Of a stretch of 64,000 nt of DNA, positions 17,125-25,112 are shown piece by piece (positions within the stretch are counted from its first letter, which is position 1; the number at the start of each line of letters is the position of its first letter). A program made the position numbers and the translations under genes. This stretch comes from Pontixanthobacter aquaemixtae (GTDB taxonomy: Bacteria; Pseudomonadota; Alphaproteobacteria; Sphingomonadales; Sphingomonadaceae), in the NCBI RefSeq assembly GCF_009827395.1, contig NZ_WTYX01000001.1, positions 1,245,722 through 1,309,721 on the forward strand. Direction: 5' to 3'. The notes below the pieces were generated by a model. It ran no database searches and was not told the origin of the DNA. It saw nothing but the letters and a program-made list of their open reading frames with translations.

Positions 17125-19857
17125 ATGGCAACGCGCATGCTAATCGATGCGCGCCACTCGGAAGAGACCCGGGTGGCGGTACTAAAAGGCAACCGGATTG
17201 AGGAATTCGACTTTGAATCTGCCGAACACAAGCAGATCAAGGGCAATATATACCTAGCGAAAGTTACGAGGGTAGAACCCTCGCTTCAGGCGGCATTTGT
17301 CGACTTTGGCGGCAATCGTCACGGGTTCCTTGCATTCAACGAAATCCATCCGGATTATTACCAGATTCCAAAAGAAGACCGCGAAGCGCTGCTCGCTGAT
17401 GAAGCGGCCGCGGCAGAAGAAGAAGCGCGCCTTCGCGCAGAGGAAGAGGACGAAGGCAACGTCCCTGGCGACGAATATGACGCCGAGGATGAATCGGCAG
17501 AAGCTCTTGCCGAAGATCTCGCCGAAGACGGCATGGAAGAAATCGACACTTCCGAGAAGGACAAAGTCGCAACCATCGAAGAAGGTCACGTCGAAGACGA
17601 TGATGACGAAGATGATGATGACAGGGACGAAGATGACGAAGACGGCGAGACCGATTCGGACGACGACGCCGATGATGCAAGCGGCGATAAGCCGAAGGGC
17701 CGTCGCGGCCGTGGCCGCCGCGGTCGCAATGGCAAAAACCGCCGTCAGGGCGGCGGCAAAGGCCGCAGCCGCGCAAAAGCTGTCGATGAGGCCCGCGCCA
17801 AACGTATGGCGCTGCGTCGCCGCTACAAAATCCAGGACGTAATCCAGCGCCGCCAGGTTCTGCTGGTTCAGGTCGTGAAGGAAGAGCGCGGCAACAAAGG
17901 CGCTGCCCTCACCACCTATCTCAGCCTTGCCGGCCGTTATACCGTGCTGATGCCGAACAGCAGCCATGGCGGCGGAATCAGCCGCAAGATTTCCAGCGCG
18001 CAAGATCGCAAGCGCCTGAAGCAAATCGTCGGCGATCTTGGCCTGCCCAAGACGATGGGGCTGATTGTGCGGACCGCAGGCCTCAGCCGGACCAAGACCG
18101 AAATCAAACGCGATTTCGACTATCTCGCCAGATTGTGGGATGACATCCGCAACAATACTCTCGGGTCCAGCGCGCCCTCGCTAATCCATTCGGACAGCGA
18201 TCTGATCAAACGCGCGATCCGCGATATTTATAATCGTGAGATCGAAGAGGTCATCGTCGAAGGCGAAGATGGCTACAAATCGGCCAAGGCATTCATGAAA
18301 ATGCTGATGCCCAGCCACGCGCGCCGGGTGAAGGCCTATTCCGATCCGGTGCCCTTGTTCCAGCGCTACGGCGCAGAGGACCAATTGCGCGCGATGTATG
18401 ATCCGGTGGTTCAGCTGAAATCGGGCGGCTATCTGGTTATCAACCCGACCGAAGCGCTTGTTTCGATCGACATCAACTCGGGCCGTTCGACCAAGGAACA
18501 CGGTATCGAGCAAACCGCCACCGCGACCAACGTAGAGGCCGCGCGTGAAATCGCCCGTCAACTGCGCCTTCGCGATATGGCCGGTCTGGTCGTGATCGAC
18601 TTTATCGACATGGAATACAATTCCAACGTCCGCAAAGTCGAACGCGCGATGAAAGACGCGCTGAAGAATGACCGCGCCCGCATCCAGGTCGGGCGTATTT
18701 CAAGCTTTGGCCTTATGGAAATGAGCCGCCAACGCCTGCGTACCGGTGTGCTCGAAGCCACGACTCGCGAATGTCCGCATTGTGACGGAACGGGTCTGGT
18801 CCGCACCGCATCCTCCGCAGGCCTGTCGGCGCTGCGTCTGATCGAAGATGAAGCGGCCAAAGGCAAAGGCACGGTCATCTCGCTCAAGGCGAGCACCGAA
18901 GCGGCTGTGTACCTGCTCAACACCAAGCGCGCCGATCTCGCCGAGATCGAGGAACGCTATCACGTGGAAGTTCAGGTGATCCCCGAAGGCGAAGATGAAG
19001 GGGCCAAGATGGAAGTCGGCAGCTCCGGCCCCAAGCCCACCGAAACTCCTAAATTCGAACCGATCATCGACGAAGACGAAGACGAAGATGATGATATCGA
19101 CGAGGAAGCTTTCGAAGACGAAGATCGCCCGCGCAAGAAGCGCCGTCGCCGTGGTGGTCGCGGCCGCAAGCGCAAAGGCGACGGCGATGAAAACGCCTCG
19201 AACGACAATTCCGACGATCAGGACGGCGGTGCCCCGCGCGAAGTCGAACTGGACGAGGATGGCAACCCGAAGAAAAAGCGCCGCCGGCGTGGCGGGCGTG
19301 GTCGCCGCGGCGGTCGCGGACGCAACAAAAATGCGGAGAACGGTGAAAACAACGAGGTTACGGCGGAAGACGCCAAGAACCTTGATGATGTTTCCGATCA
19401 GGTGAAGGAAGACATGGCCGTGGTCGCGGGGCCCGATGATGCACCGCAATCCGCCGAGGCTATGGCTGACGAAAAGCCGAAAAAGAAGCGCGCACCGCGC
19501 AAGAAAAAGGCTGACGAAGCGCCTGCTGAAAGCACCGAGGCACAGGACGAGAAGCCCAAGCGGACCCGGCGCAAGAAAGCCGACGCCGAAGCTGCCACTG
19601 CTTCTGAAGAGGCGGAAAAGCCCAAAGCCAAACGCGCACCGCGCAAGAAAAAGGCCGATGCTGACGACGCGCCCGCGGATGAAGCGGCTGAAAAGCCCAA
19701 GCGTGCGCCGCGCAAGAAGAAGGCTGACTCAGCAGATGAGGCAAAGCCCGCCCCTGCGACCAAGGCAAAAGCTTCTGCCAAGTCGGATGACAGCACGAGC
19801 GAAGAAAAGCCCGCGAAAAAGCGCGGCGGCTGGTGGCAACGCACCTTCGGCGAATAA
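17125..19857 (+). CDS. rne: ribonuclease E
   Basis: A 910-residue endoribonuclease, the scaffold of the RNA degradosome. The S1 RNA-binding domain starts near residue 36 (GNIYLAKVTRVEPSLQAAFVDFG) but is interrupted by a roughly 140-residue insert (about 85-225): first very acidic (EDDDDEDDDDRDED-like), then basic (RGRRGRGRRGR-like). The S1 fold then resumes at VLLVQVVKEERGNKGAALTTYLSLAG. Catalytic aspartates are in VSIDINSGRS (D449) and VVIDFIDM (D492), and the zinc-link cysteines in RECPHCDGTG (C550, C553). The C-terminal third is a low-complexity degradosome tail with repeated KKKRRRRGGRGR and PRKKKAD blocks. Charged inserts in S1 are known in alphaproteobacterial RNase E. Confidence 0.96.
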   Translation: MATRMLIDARHSEETRVAVLKGNRIEEFDFESAEHKQIKGNIYLAKVTRVEPSLQAAFVDFGGNRHGFLAFNEIHPDYYQIPKEDREALLADEAAAAEEEARLRAEEEDEGNVPGDEYDAEDESAEALAEDLAEDGMEEIDTSEKDKVATIEEGHVEDDDDEDDDDRDEDDEDGETDSDDDADDASGDKPKGRRGRGRRGRNGKNRRQGGGKGRSRAKAVDEARAKRMALRRRYKIQDVIQRRQVLLVQVVKEERGNKGAALTTYLSLAGRYTVLMPNSSHGGGISRKISSAQDRKRLKQIVGDLGLPKTMGLIVRTAGLSRTKTEIKRDFDYLARLWDDIRNNTLGSSAPSLIHSDSDLIKRAIRDIYNREIEEVIVEGEDGYKSAKAFMKMLMPSHARRVKAYSDPVPLFQRYGAEDQLRAMYDPVVQLKSGGYLVINPTEALVSIDINSGRSTKEHGIEQTATATNVEAAREIARQLRLRDMAGLVVIDFIDMEYNSNVRKVERAMKDALKNDRARIQVGRISSFGLMEMSRQRLRTGVLEATTRECPHCDGTGLVRTASSAGLSALRLIEDEAAKGKGTVISLKASTEAAVYLLNTKRADLAEIEERYHVEVQVIPEGEDEGAKMEVGSSGPKPTETPKFEPIIDEDEDEDDDIDEEAFEDEDRPRKKRRRRGGRGRKRKGDGDENASNDNSDDQDGGAPREVELDEDGNPKKKRRRRGGRGRRGGRGRNKNAENGENNEVTAEDAKNLDDVSDQVKEDMAVVAGPDDAPQSAEAMADEKPKKKRAPRKKKADEAPAESTEAQDEKPKRTRRKKADAEAATASEEAEKPKAKRAPRKKKADADDAPADEAAEKPKRAPRKKKADSADEAKPAPATKAKASAKSDDSTSEEKPAKKRGGWWQRTFGE

Positions 19858-19867
19858 GGCGATAGCT

Positions 19868-19896
19868 CTCCGCCCTGCACAGTTTGCGGGGCGGAG
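19868..19896. terminator. bidirectional hairpin terminator between rne and a methyltransferase gene
   Basis: CTCCGCCC (19868-19875) pairs with GGGCGGAG (19889-19896). Including inner T-G, G-C, C-G and A-T pairs the stem is about 12 bp with a 5-nt loop. It fills the gap between two convergent genes. There is no T-run on either side, so it is a strong stem rather than a textbook intrinsic terminator. Confidence 0.6.
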
Positions 19897-19899
19897 ACG

Positions 19900-20532
19900 C
19901 TAACCGGCTTTCACACCGATACCCCATTCCATCCACCCCACTGTCTTGGGTGTTTTGGGCGTGTATCGCTCGCCCAATTGCTCAACTTCAAATCCGCCCT
20001 CGCACACAGCAGAGGTGATCGGCCGCGTCAGGTGGCAGCCACCCGCAATCGGCTTCCAGTATGGTTCGATCCGGTCCTGCCATTTGGCCACCGATGCATC
20101 GGGCGCGCGTCCGTGCTCGAGGAACAGCAGCTTCCCGCCCGGCTTCAAAATGCGCCGCATCTCCTTCACGACCTGCGCCTGATCGTCGACCGAACACATC
20201 GTATAGGTGCACACAACCGTATCGAAGCTGTTGTCTTCAAAGGGAATGTCTTCCCCGACACCGTCCCTGATATCGGCTTTCCAGCCCTTCTTTTCGGCCT
20301 CCGCCCTTGTGTATTCGAGCAGCTTGGCCCCGGGATCAATGCCGCAATAGCGGCTTATGGCGGAGGCGTTGTAGAACTGCTGATTGATCCCGCCACCACA
20401 GCCGATTTCAAACACATCGCCTTTTGCCAAAGGGACCAGCTGAGACCGAAGCTTCATGATTTGCGGCGCTCCGCAAGCGAGCTTGATCACTCTTGGGACA
20501 CCGTGCCTGTCCCACCAGCTTTGCATTCCCAT
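19900..20532 (-). CDS. class I SAM-dependent methyltransferase
   Basis: A 210-residue methyltransferase of unknown substrate. SAM-binding motif I is VFEIGCGGGINQQFY (about 40-54), with IDPGAKLLEYTRAEAEKKG and a motif-II/III region FDTVVCTYTMCSVDDQAQ, then LKPGGKLLFLEHGRA. The pattern resembles the UbiE/METTL7-like group acting on small molecules or lipids. The ATG at 20532 is chosen because GGGAGG lies 5 nt upstream; the frame stays open to 20658 but that would overlap the upstream SDR gene. It is probably co-transcribed with that gene and ends at a terminator shared with rne. Confidence 0.8.
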   Translation of the reverse strand: MGMQSWWDRHGVPRVIKLACGAPQIMKLRSQLVPLAKGDVFEIGCGGGINQQFYNASAISRYCGIDPGAKLLEYTRAEAEKKGWKADIRDGVGEDIPFEDNSFDTVVCTYTMCSVDDQAQVVKEMRRILKPGGKLLFLEHGRAPDASVAKWQDRIEPYWKPIAGGCHLTRPITSAVCEGGFEVEQLGERYTPKTPKTVGWMEWGIGVKAG

Positions 20533-20614
20533 GCCTGCCTCCCTCTCGCCTTTTGCCCCATAATAGCCTCCACCGAAGCGAAAAGGCCAGAATGCAAGCC
20601 GAAGGAGGCGCTCG

Positions 20615-21361
20615 CTAGGGCGTGATTTGCGTTCCGTCATAGGCAAACAGCCCGCCACTATCGCCCGGCGCTAGGCCCGCTAGCGTATCGAGCAAACTCC
20701 GCGCCGCATCGGCGGGTTCGGACAGCTGCCCGTCGGGCAAATTGGCCTGAAATGGCCTCGACAGGTCGCTATCAACGGTACCGGGATGCAGGCCCGCAAC
20801 AATCGCTTTCTTGTGCGTTCGGCCAAGCTCGATCGCGAAATTTTTGAGCAGCATATTCAACGCCGCTTTGGACGCGCGGTAGGAATGCCATCCACCAAGC
20901 CGGTTGTCGCCAATCGAACCAACCCGCGCGGACAGTGCTGCAAACACCGATCTGCTTTCCCTCGGCAACAATGGCAGAAAATGCTTTGCAATTATCGCGG
21001 GGCCGATCGTGTTGATGCGCAAGACTTCCGCCATCTTATCGGCGTCTAGCTTGCGATAGCTTCGCTCCGGTCCGGTCCCGTCTGCTAGGGTCAGAACTCC
21101 GGTCGACACTATCACCAGATCAGGATTGTCAGCGCGCACCAAAGCTGCGGCATCGGCAATGCTTTTCTCATCGCCCAGATCAAACCGGAACGGAACAATT
21201 GCGTCAGTACTTGGCGCATCTCCGCTTCGTGATCCTGCAAAAATGCGGCGCACGCCCCGCCGGGCCAACTCGTCACAAAGCGCCGCGCCAATTCCGCCCG
21301 ACGCGCCAAAGATCACGGCGCATCGCGGCCAAGATGAATTGTTCTGTCCTACATCGCTCAT
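20615..21361 (-). CDS. short-chain dehydrogenase/reductase
   Basis: A 248-residue SDR enzyme; the substrate is unknown. The cofactor motif is VIFGASGGIGAALC, with RFDLGDEKS, VIVSTGVL and NTIGPAI, and the active-site YRASKAALNML motif (Tyr-x3-Lys). The fold and the LHPGTVDSDLSRPF segment resemble CsgA-like SDRs. The start is uncertain: ATG 21361 (MSDVGQ...) and ATG 21373 are both possible and neither has a clear ribosome site; the open frame up to 21502 is not family-like. It is divergent from sdhB over about 220 bp that contain a 9-bp tandem repeat TGGTCCATG (21451-21468). Confidence 0.8.
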   Translation of the reverse strand: MSDVGQNNSSWPRCAVIFGASGGIGAALCDELARRGVRRIFAGSRSGDAPSTDAIVPFRFDLGDEKSIADAAALVRADNPDLVIVSTGVLTLADGTGPERSYRKLDADKMAEVLRINTIGPAIIAKHFLPLLPRESRSVFAALSARVGSIGDNRLGGWHSYRASKAALNMLLKNFAIELGRTHKKAIVAGLHPGTVDSDLSRPFQANLPDGQLSEPADAARSLLDTLAGLAPGDSGGLFAYDGTQITP

Positions 21362-21580
21362 TGCAAATACCATTGGTGCGCAGGAAACGCGTTCAGGTCC
21401 AGCCCTTTCGAAGCGCGTCTGCGGGACCGCATTTTCTTGCAACAGAACCGTGGTCCATGTGGTCCATGTCTTGTTGAGCGAAGCGCGATTGCAGATGCAC
21501 ATAATCCAACGCGCTGCCGCTTGTCATGACGGCGATATCGGCTAAGAGACTGGGCAAAGCGAAATCAGGATTTTGACCTT

Positions 21581-22363
21581 ATGGCGACGTTTACTCTCCC
21601 GAAGAATTCCAAGATCAACGGCAAAGGCAAGTCCTACACTGCCGAAGGCGGGAGCCGGATCAAGAAATTCAAGATCTATCGCTATGATCCCGATACGGGC
21701 GAAAACCCGCGCTATGACACTTACGAGCTGGATCTCGATGATTGCGGTCCGATGGTTCTTGATGCTTTGTTCAAGATCAAGAATGAAATTGACCCGACGC
21801 TGACATTCCGCCGGTCCTGCCGCGAGGGGATTTGCGGTTCGTGTTCGATGAACATGAACGGCAAGAACGGCCTCGCCTGCACTTCCGCGATCGAGGATAT
21901 GAAGGGCGAAATCCGTATCACTCCGCTGCCGCATATGGATGTGATCAAGGATCTGGTTCCTGACTTCACCCATTTTTACGCGCAATACGCCTCGATCCGT
22001 CCTTGGCTGCAGGCCGTGACGCCAACGCCCAGTGGCAAGGAGCGTTTGCAAAGCCCCGAGCAGCGCGAGCAGCTTGACGGGCTGTACGAATGCATTTTGT
22101 GCGCCTGTTGTTCGACCAGCTGCCCGTCTTACTGGTGGAACAGCGACAAGTTCCTTGGCCCGGCTATCCTGCTACAGGCCTATCGCTGGCTTGCCGACAG
22201 CCGCGATGAAATGACTGGCGAGCGTTTGAACGAGCTGGAAGACCCATTCCGCCTGTATCGCTGCCACACGATCATGAATTGCGCGAATGTGTGCCCCAAA
22301 GGCCTCAGCCCCGCCAAGGCGATCGCGGAAACCAAGAAGATGATGGCCGAACGGGCTATCTAA
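21581..22363 (+). CDS. sdhB: succinate dehydrogenase iron-sulfur subunit
   Basis: A 260-residue subunit of respiratory complex II carrying three iron-sulfur clusters between the flavoprotein and the quinone. The [2Fe-2S] ligands are in [18 protein letters not shown], and the [4Fe-4S] and [3Fe-4S] ligands in [18 protein letters not shown] and [19 protein letters not shown]. The N-terminal extension [13 protein letters not shown] is typical of alphaproteobacteria. The other complex II genes (sdhC, sdhD, sdhA) are not adjacent; the gene upstream is an unrelated SDR on the other strand. It is followed by a thioesterase and zapE, probably as one operon. Confidence 0.97.
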   Translation: MATFTLPKNSKINGKGKSYTAEGGSRIKKFKIYRYDPDTGENPRYDTYELDLDDCGPMVLDALFKIKNEIDPTLTFRRSCREGICGSCSMNMNGKNGLACTSAIEDMKGEIRITPLPHMDVIKDLVPDFTHFYAQYASIRPWLQAVTPTPSGKERLQSPEQREQLDGLYECILCACCSTSCPSYWWNSDKFLGPAILLQAYRWLADSRDEMTGERLNELEDPFRLYRCHTIMNCANVCPKGLSPAKAIAETKKMMAERAI

Positions 22364-22376
22364 GCGAGCGCCAGCA

Positions 22377-22835
22377 ATGCGCGCGCCTCCTGACTTCTTC
22401 ACCTATGAACCGGTGCCCGACCATCCCGGTTGGTATTCATGGAACATGGTCGATGACACGCGCTTCAACACGCAAGTGATGGGGCCGATGATGGTCCGTC
22501 AGGAGGGCCAAAAATGCCGCCTGCGGATGTTCCCGGAGCATAAGCACACCAATCTGCAGGATATGATCCACGGCGCGACTACGCTGTCGCTGATCGATAT
22601 CTCGCTGTTTTCGGCAATGCATGTGCTGCGGCAAAGCGAAGCGGGAATGGCGGTAACGCTGGAGCTGTCGACGCAGTTCATCGGCGCGGGAAAACCCGAC
22701 GAGCCGATGGATGCGGTGGTCGAAGTCATGCGCGAAACCGGCCGGCTGATGTTCATGCGCGGCGAAGTCGTGCAAGGCGACCATCTGGTTGCGGCCTATT
22801 CGGGCTTGGTCCGCAAAGCCTCTCCAAAGAAATGA
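22377..22835 (+). CDS. PaaI-like hotdog-fold thioesterase
   Basis: A 152-residue protein with the PaaI/4HBT hotdog pattern: HTNLQDMIHGATTLSLIDISLFSAM, where family members have an HGG-x-active-site helix, and then VTLELSTQFIGAGKPDEPMDAVVEV and a closing strand LVAAYSGLVRK. It is likely an acyl-CoA thioesterase, but the substrate cannot be predicted. It starts 13 nt after sdhB and its stop overlaps the start of zapE (ATGA). Confidence 0.8.
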   Translation: MRAPPDFFTYEPVPDHPGWYSWNMVDDTRFNTQVMGPMMVRQEGQKCRLRMFPEHKHTNLQDMIHGATTLSLIDISLFSAMHVLRQSEAGMAVTLELSTQFIGAGKPDEPMDAVVEVMRETGRLMFMRGEVVQGDHLVAAYSGLVRKASPKK

Positions 22836-23962
22836 GCGAAACACCAATATCGCGCTATGAGGAGCTGGTTGCCGCCGGCGAGTTGAAGCCCGATCCGGAG
22901 CAGAAAGACGCCGCACGGCGCCTCGCCCAATTGCGCCAGGAGCTTTCCGCTCAAGCGCCCTCCGGATTCCTCGGCAAACTATTCGGCAAGGCACCGTCCC
23001 CGCCCCGCGGGATTTACATGTGGGGCGGCGTCGGGCGCGGCAAGAGCATGCTGATGGATCTGTTCCATCAGGCTCTCTCCATCGAACAGAAGCGCCGTGT
23101 GCACTTCCATGCATTTATGCAGGAAGTTCACCAGATGATCCGCGCCTGGCGCGAAGCCGATCCCGGTGATCCCATTCCCAAGGTTGCGCGCGATATTGCG
23201 CAGCATGTCCGCTGCTTGTGCTTTGATGAAATGGTGATCAACAATTCTGCCGACGCGATGATTATGAGCCGCCTTTTCAGCGCGCTAATCGTCGAAGAAG
23301 GCGTCACTGTCGTAACCACGTCCAATCGCGCGCCCACAGACCTCTACAAAGACGGGTTGAATCGAGAGCATTTCTTGCCGTTCATCGATTTGATCGAAAG
23401 CAGGCTCGATATTCTTCCGCTCAACGGACCGGTTGATTATCGCCTCGACAGGCTGGGCAATATCGATAGCTGGCACTCGCCACTCGGAGAGGCGGCAACC
23501 GCGCAGGTGCGTGAGGCGTTTTTCAGGCTGACCGACTATGCGCCGGAGGATGCCGACAATGTCCCGTCAGGCGATCTGAATGTGGGCGGCGGGCGAATGC
23601 TGCATGTACCGCGCGCGCTCAAAGGGGTTGCGGTGTTCAGCTTCAAACGCCTCTGCAAAGAAGCTCGCGGCGCAAGCGATTATCTCGCAATTGCAAGAGC
23701 TTACCACACGGTGATTGTGGTCGGCATTCCCAAGATGACAGCCGAGGACCGCAACGAGGCCGCGCGTTTTGTTACGTTAATCGATGCGCTTTACGAACAT
23801 CGGGTCAAGCTGTTTGCCACCGCCGAAGCAGAGCCTGAGGAGCTCTATGAAAAAGGCGATGGCAGTTTCGAATTTGAACGCACCGTCAGCCGCTTGATGG
23901 AAATGCAGAGCGAAGAATACATGGCGCTGGGCCACGGCCTCGACGGGGCAACCGCAGCTTGA
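22832..23962 (+). CDS. zapE: cell division protein ZapE (AFG1-like ATPase)
   Basis: A 376-residue P-loop ATPase of the AFG1/ZapE family, in E. coli linked to the Z-ring under stress. The Walker A motif is MWGGVGRGKSMLMDLF (near residue 65), followed by VHFHAFMQEVH, a Walker B region CLCFDEMVINNSADAMIMSRLF, TTSNRAPTDLYKDGLNREHFLPFI, and the C-terminal FVTLIDALYEHRVKLF block with SRLMEMQSEEYM at the end. Length and all motifs fit. It overlaps the thioesterase gene by 4 nt and is the last gene of the sdhB unit. Confidence 0.95.
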   Translation: MSETPISRYEELVAAGELKPDPEQKDAARRLAQLRQELSAQAPSGFLGKLFGKAPSPPRGIYMWGGVGRGKSMLMDLFHQALSIEQKRRVHFHAFMQEVHQMIRAWREADPGDPIPKVARDIAQHVRCLCFDEMVINNSADAMIMSRLFSALIVEEGVTVVTTSNRAPTDLYKDGLNREHFLPFIDLIESRLDILPLNGPVDYRLDRLGNIDSWHSPLGEAATAQVREAFFRLTDYAPEDADNVPSGDLNVGGGRMLHVPRALKGVAVFSFKRLCKEARGASDYLAIARAYHTVIVVGIPKMTAEDRNEAARFVTLIDALYEHRVKLFATAEAEPEELYEKGDGSFEFERTVSRLMEMQSEEYMALGHGLDGATAA

Positions 23963-24001
23963 AACAGTAATTTGAAGTAGAGAATTGCCTTCGGCGGCGG
24001 T

Positions 24002-24961
24002 TCAGGCCGCTTCGGCCAGCTTGCGCTGCGCGGTGACGAGGCGCTGCATCACTTTCAGATCACGTTCGGTCACTTGCAAAGCCGCATCTGCCCACAACTC
24101 GGTAATCCGGTTCAATTCGTCGAGCTCCAGATCCCACGACACTTTCATCGCGCGCCGTGCATTGACCAATCCCGCATGGCGGCGATCAGATTTCTTGATG
24201 AACTCGCGGCAGACGCTCAGCCCTTCGCCCTTTTCAGCCAAATGGTGGACGAGACCCAGATCGTACATTTCCTCAGCCGAATAGGTTTTGTTCGAGACAA
24301 TCAGCCGGTCTGCCATCGCGCTGCCCAATTTCCGCGAAAGCAGCGCATGGGCGCCCATACCCGGGAACAGACCAAACATAATTTCCGGCAAGCCGAATGT
24401 CGCATCGCGTTCTGCAATTACATAATCGAAAGACAGCAATGCTTCGAATCCGCCGCCCAGTGCAGCACCCTCGACCAGACCAATGGTGAGCATCGGAATA
24501 TCAAGCGTATTGATATTATTGTGTAAAATCTCGCAGCAGCGATGGCCGTAACGCACAAGTCCGTCGCGGTCGCGCGTGGTGATCAGTTTGGCAAACAGCT
24601 CCAGATCGCCGCCGAAGCAGAACACGCCCGGCGCCCGGCTGCCAAGCACGAGATATTTCAGCGGAACTTTGTCGGGACCAAACCCCTTGGCAATCAGCCT
24701 TTGCCACGCTTCGAAATCGCTGAGCATCGTCCGCGTAAAGCTGGGCCGCCCCTCTGGCCGCATATAGGTCCAGAGCGTTTGGCTGTCTTTCTGATAGAGA
24801 ACATCGAGCTCTTCCAGCTCTAGCAATTCTTCTGGGATAGATGAGTGAACGGAATCGTGATCGAGCAAATGCTCATCACCGCTGCCCAAAGGCATTATAG
24901 TTTTCGAGACGCTGTCCACGCCGTCAACTATCCTTCCCGACTCAGCCGTTTCCCGATTCAT
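24002..24961 (-). CDS. rpfF: RpfF-like crotonase, probable DSF synthase
   Basis: A 319-residue crotonase-fold protein resembling Xanthomonas RpfF, which makes the cis-2-unsaturated fatty acid signal DSF from acyl-ACP. Shared blocks include CFGGDLELFAKLI, RYGHRCCEILHN, VEGAALGGGFEALLSFDYVIAE, FGLPEIMFGLFPGMGAHALLSRK, YSAEEMYDLGLVHHL and ITELWADAALQV. Both catalytic glutamates are present (E173 in GGGFE and E193 in GLPE), 20 residues apart as in RpfF (E141, E161). An acidic N-terminal extension of about 50 residues is extra. The ATG at 24961 has GGAAGGGG 5 nt upstream. It is the next gene downstream of the XrtA operon on the same strand. No rpfC or rpfG sensor is nearby. An ordinary enoyl-CoA hydratase is the less likely alternative. 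Confidence 0.82.
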   Translation of the reverse strand: MNRETAESGRIVDGVDSVSKTIMPLGSGDEHLLDHDSVHSSIPEELLELEELDVLYQKDSQTLWTYMRPEGRPSFTRTMLSDFEAWQRLIAKGFGPDKVPLKYLVLGSRAPGVFCFGGDLELFAKLITTRDRDGLVRYGHRCCEILHNNINTLDIPMLTIGLVEGAALGGGFEALLSFDYVIAERDATFGLPEIMFGLFPGMGAHALLSRKLGSAMADRLIVSNKTYSAEEMYDLGLVHHLAEKGEGLSVCREFIKKSDRRHAGLVNARRAMKVSWDLELDELNRITELWADAALQVTERDLKVMQRLVTAQRKLAEAA

Positions 24962-25112
24962 TGCGACCCCTTCCAGGATGAATGCGGTGTGCCGATGACC
25001 GCCTTGCTACTAGAATCGTGACTCGCTTGGCAAACGTTTATTTTCCAGTCAGGAATTCAAAACGTCCCGAAAATGGCCAGTTGGAAAGTAATTGTGACTC
25101 TATTTCGGGTAC

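Noticed and set aside
21451-21468. Tandem TGGTCCATG copies upstream of sdhB as a regulatory array
   Set aside because: Only two 9-bp copies are present, with no dyad and no matching site elsewhere; chance is not excluded.
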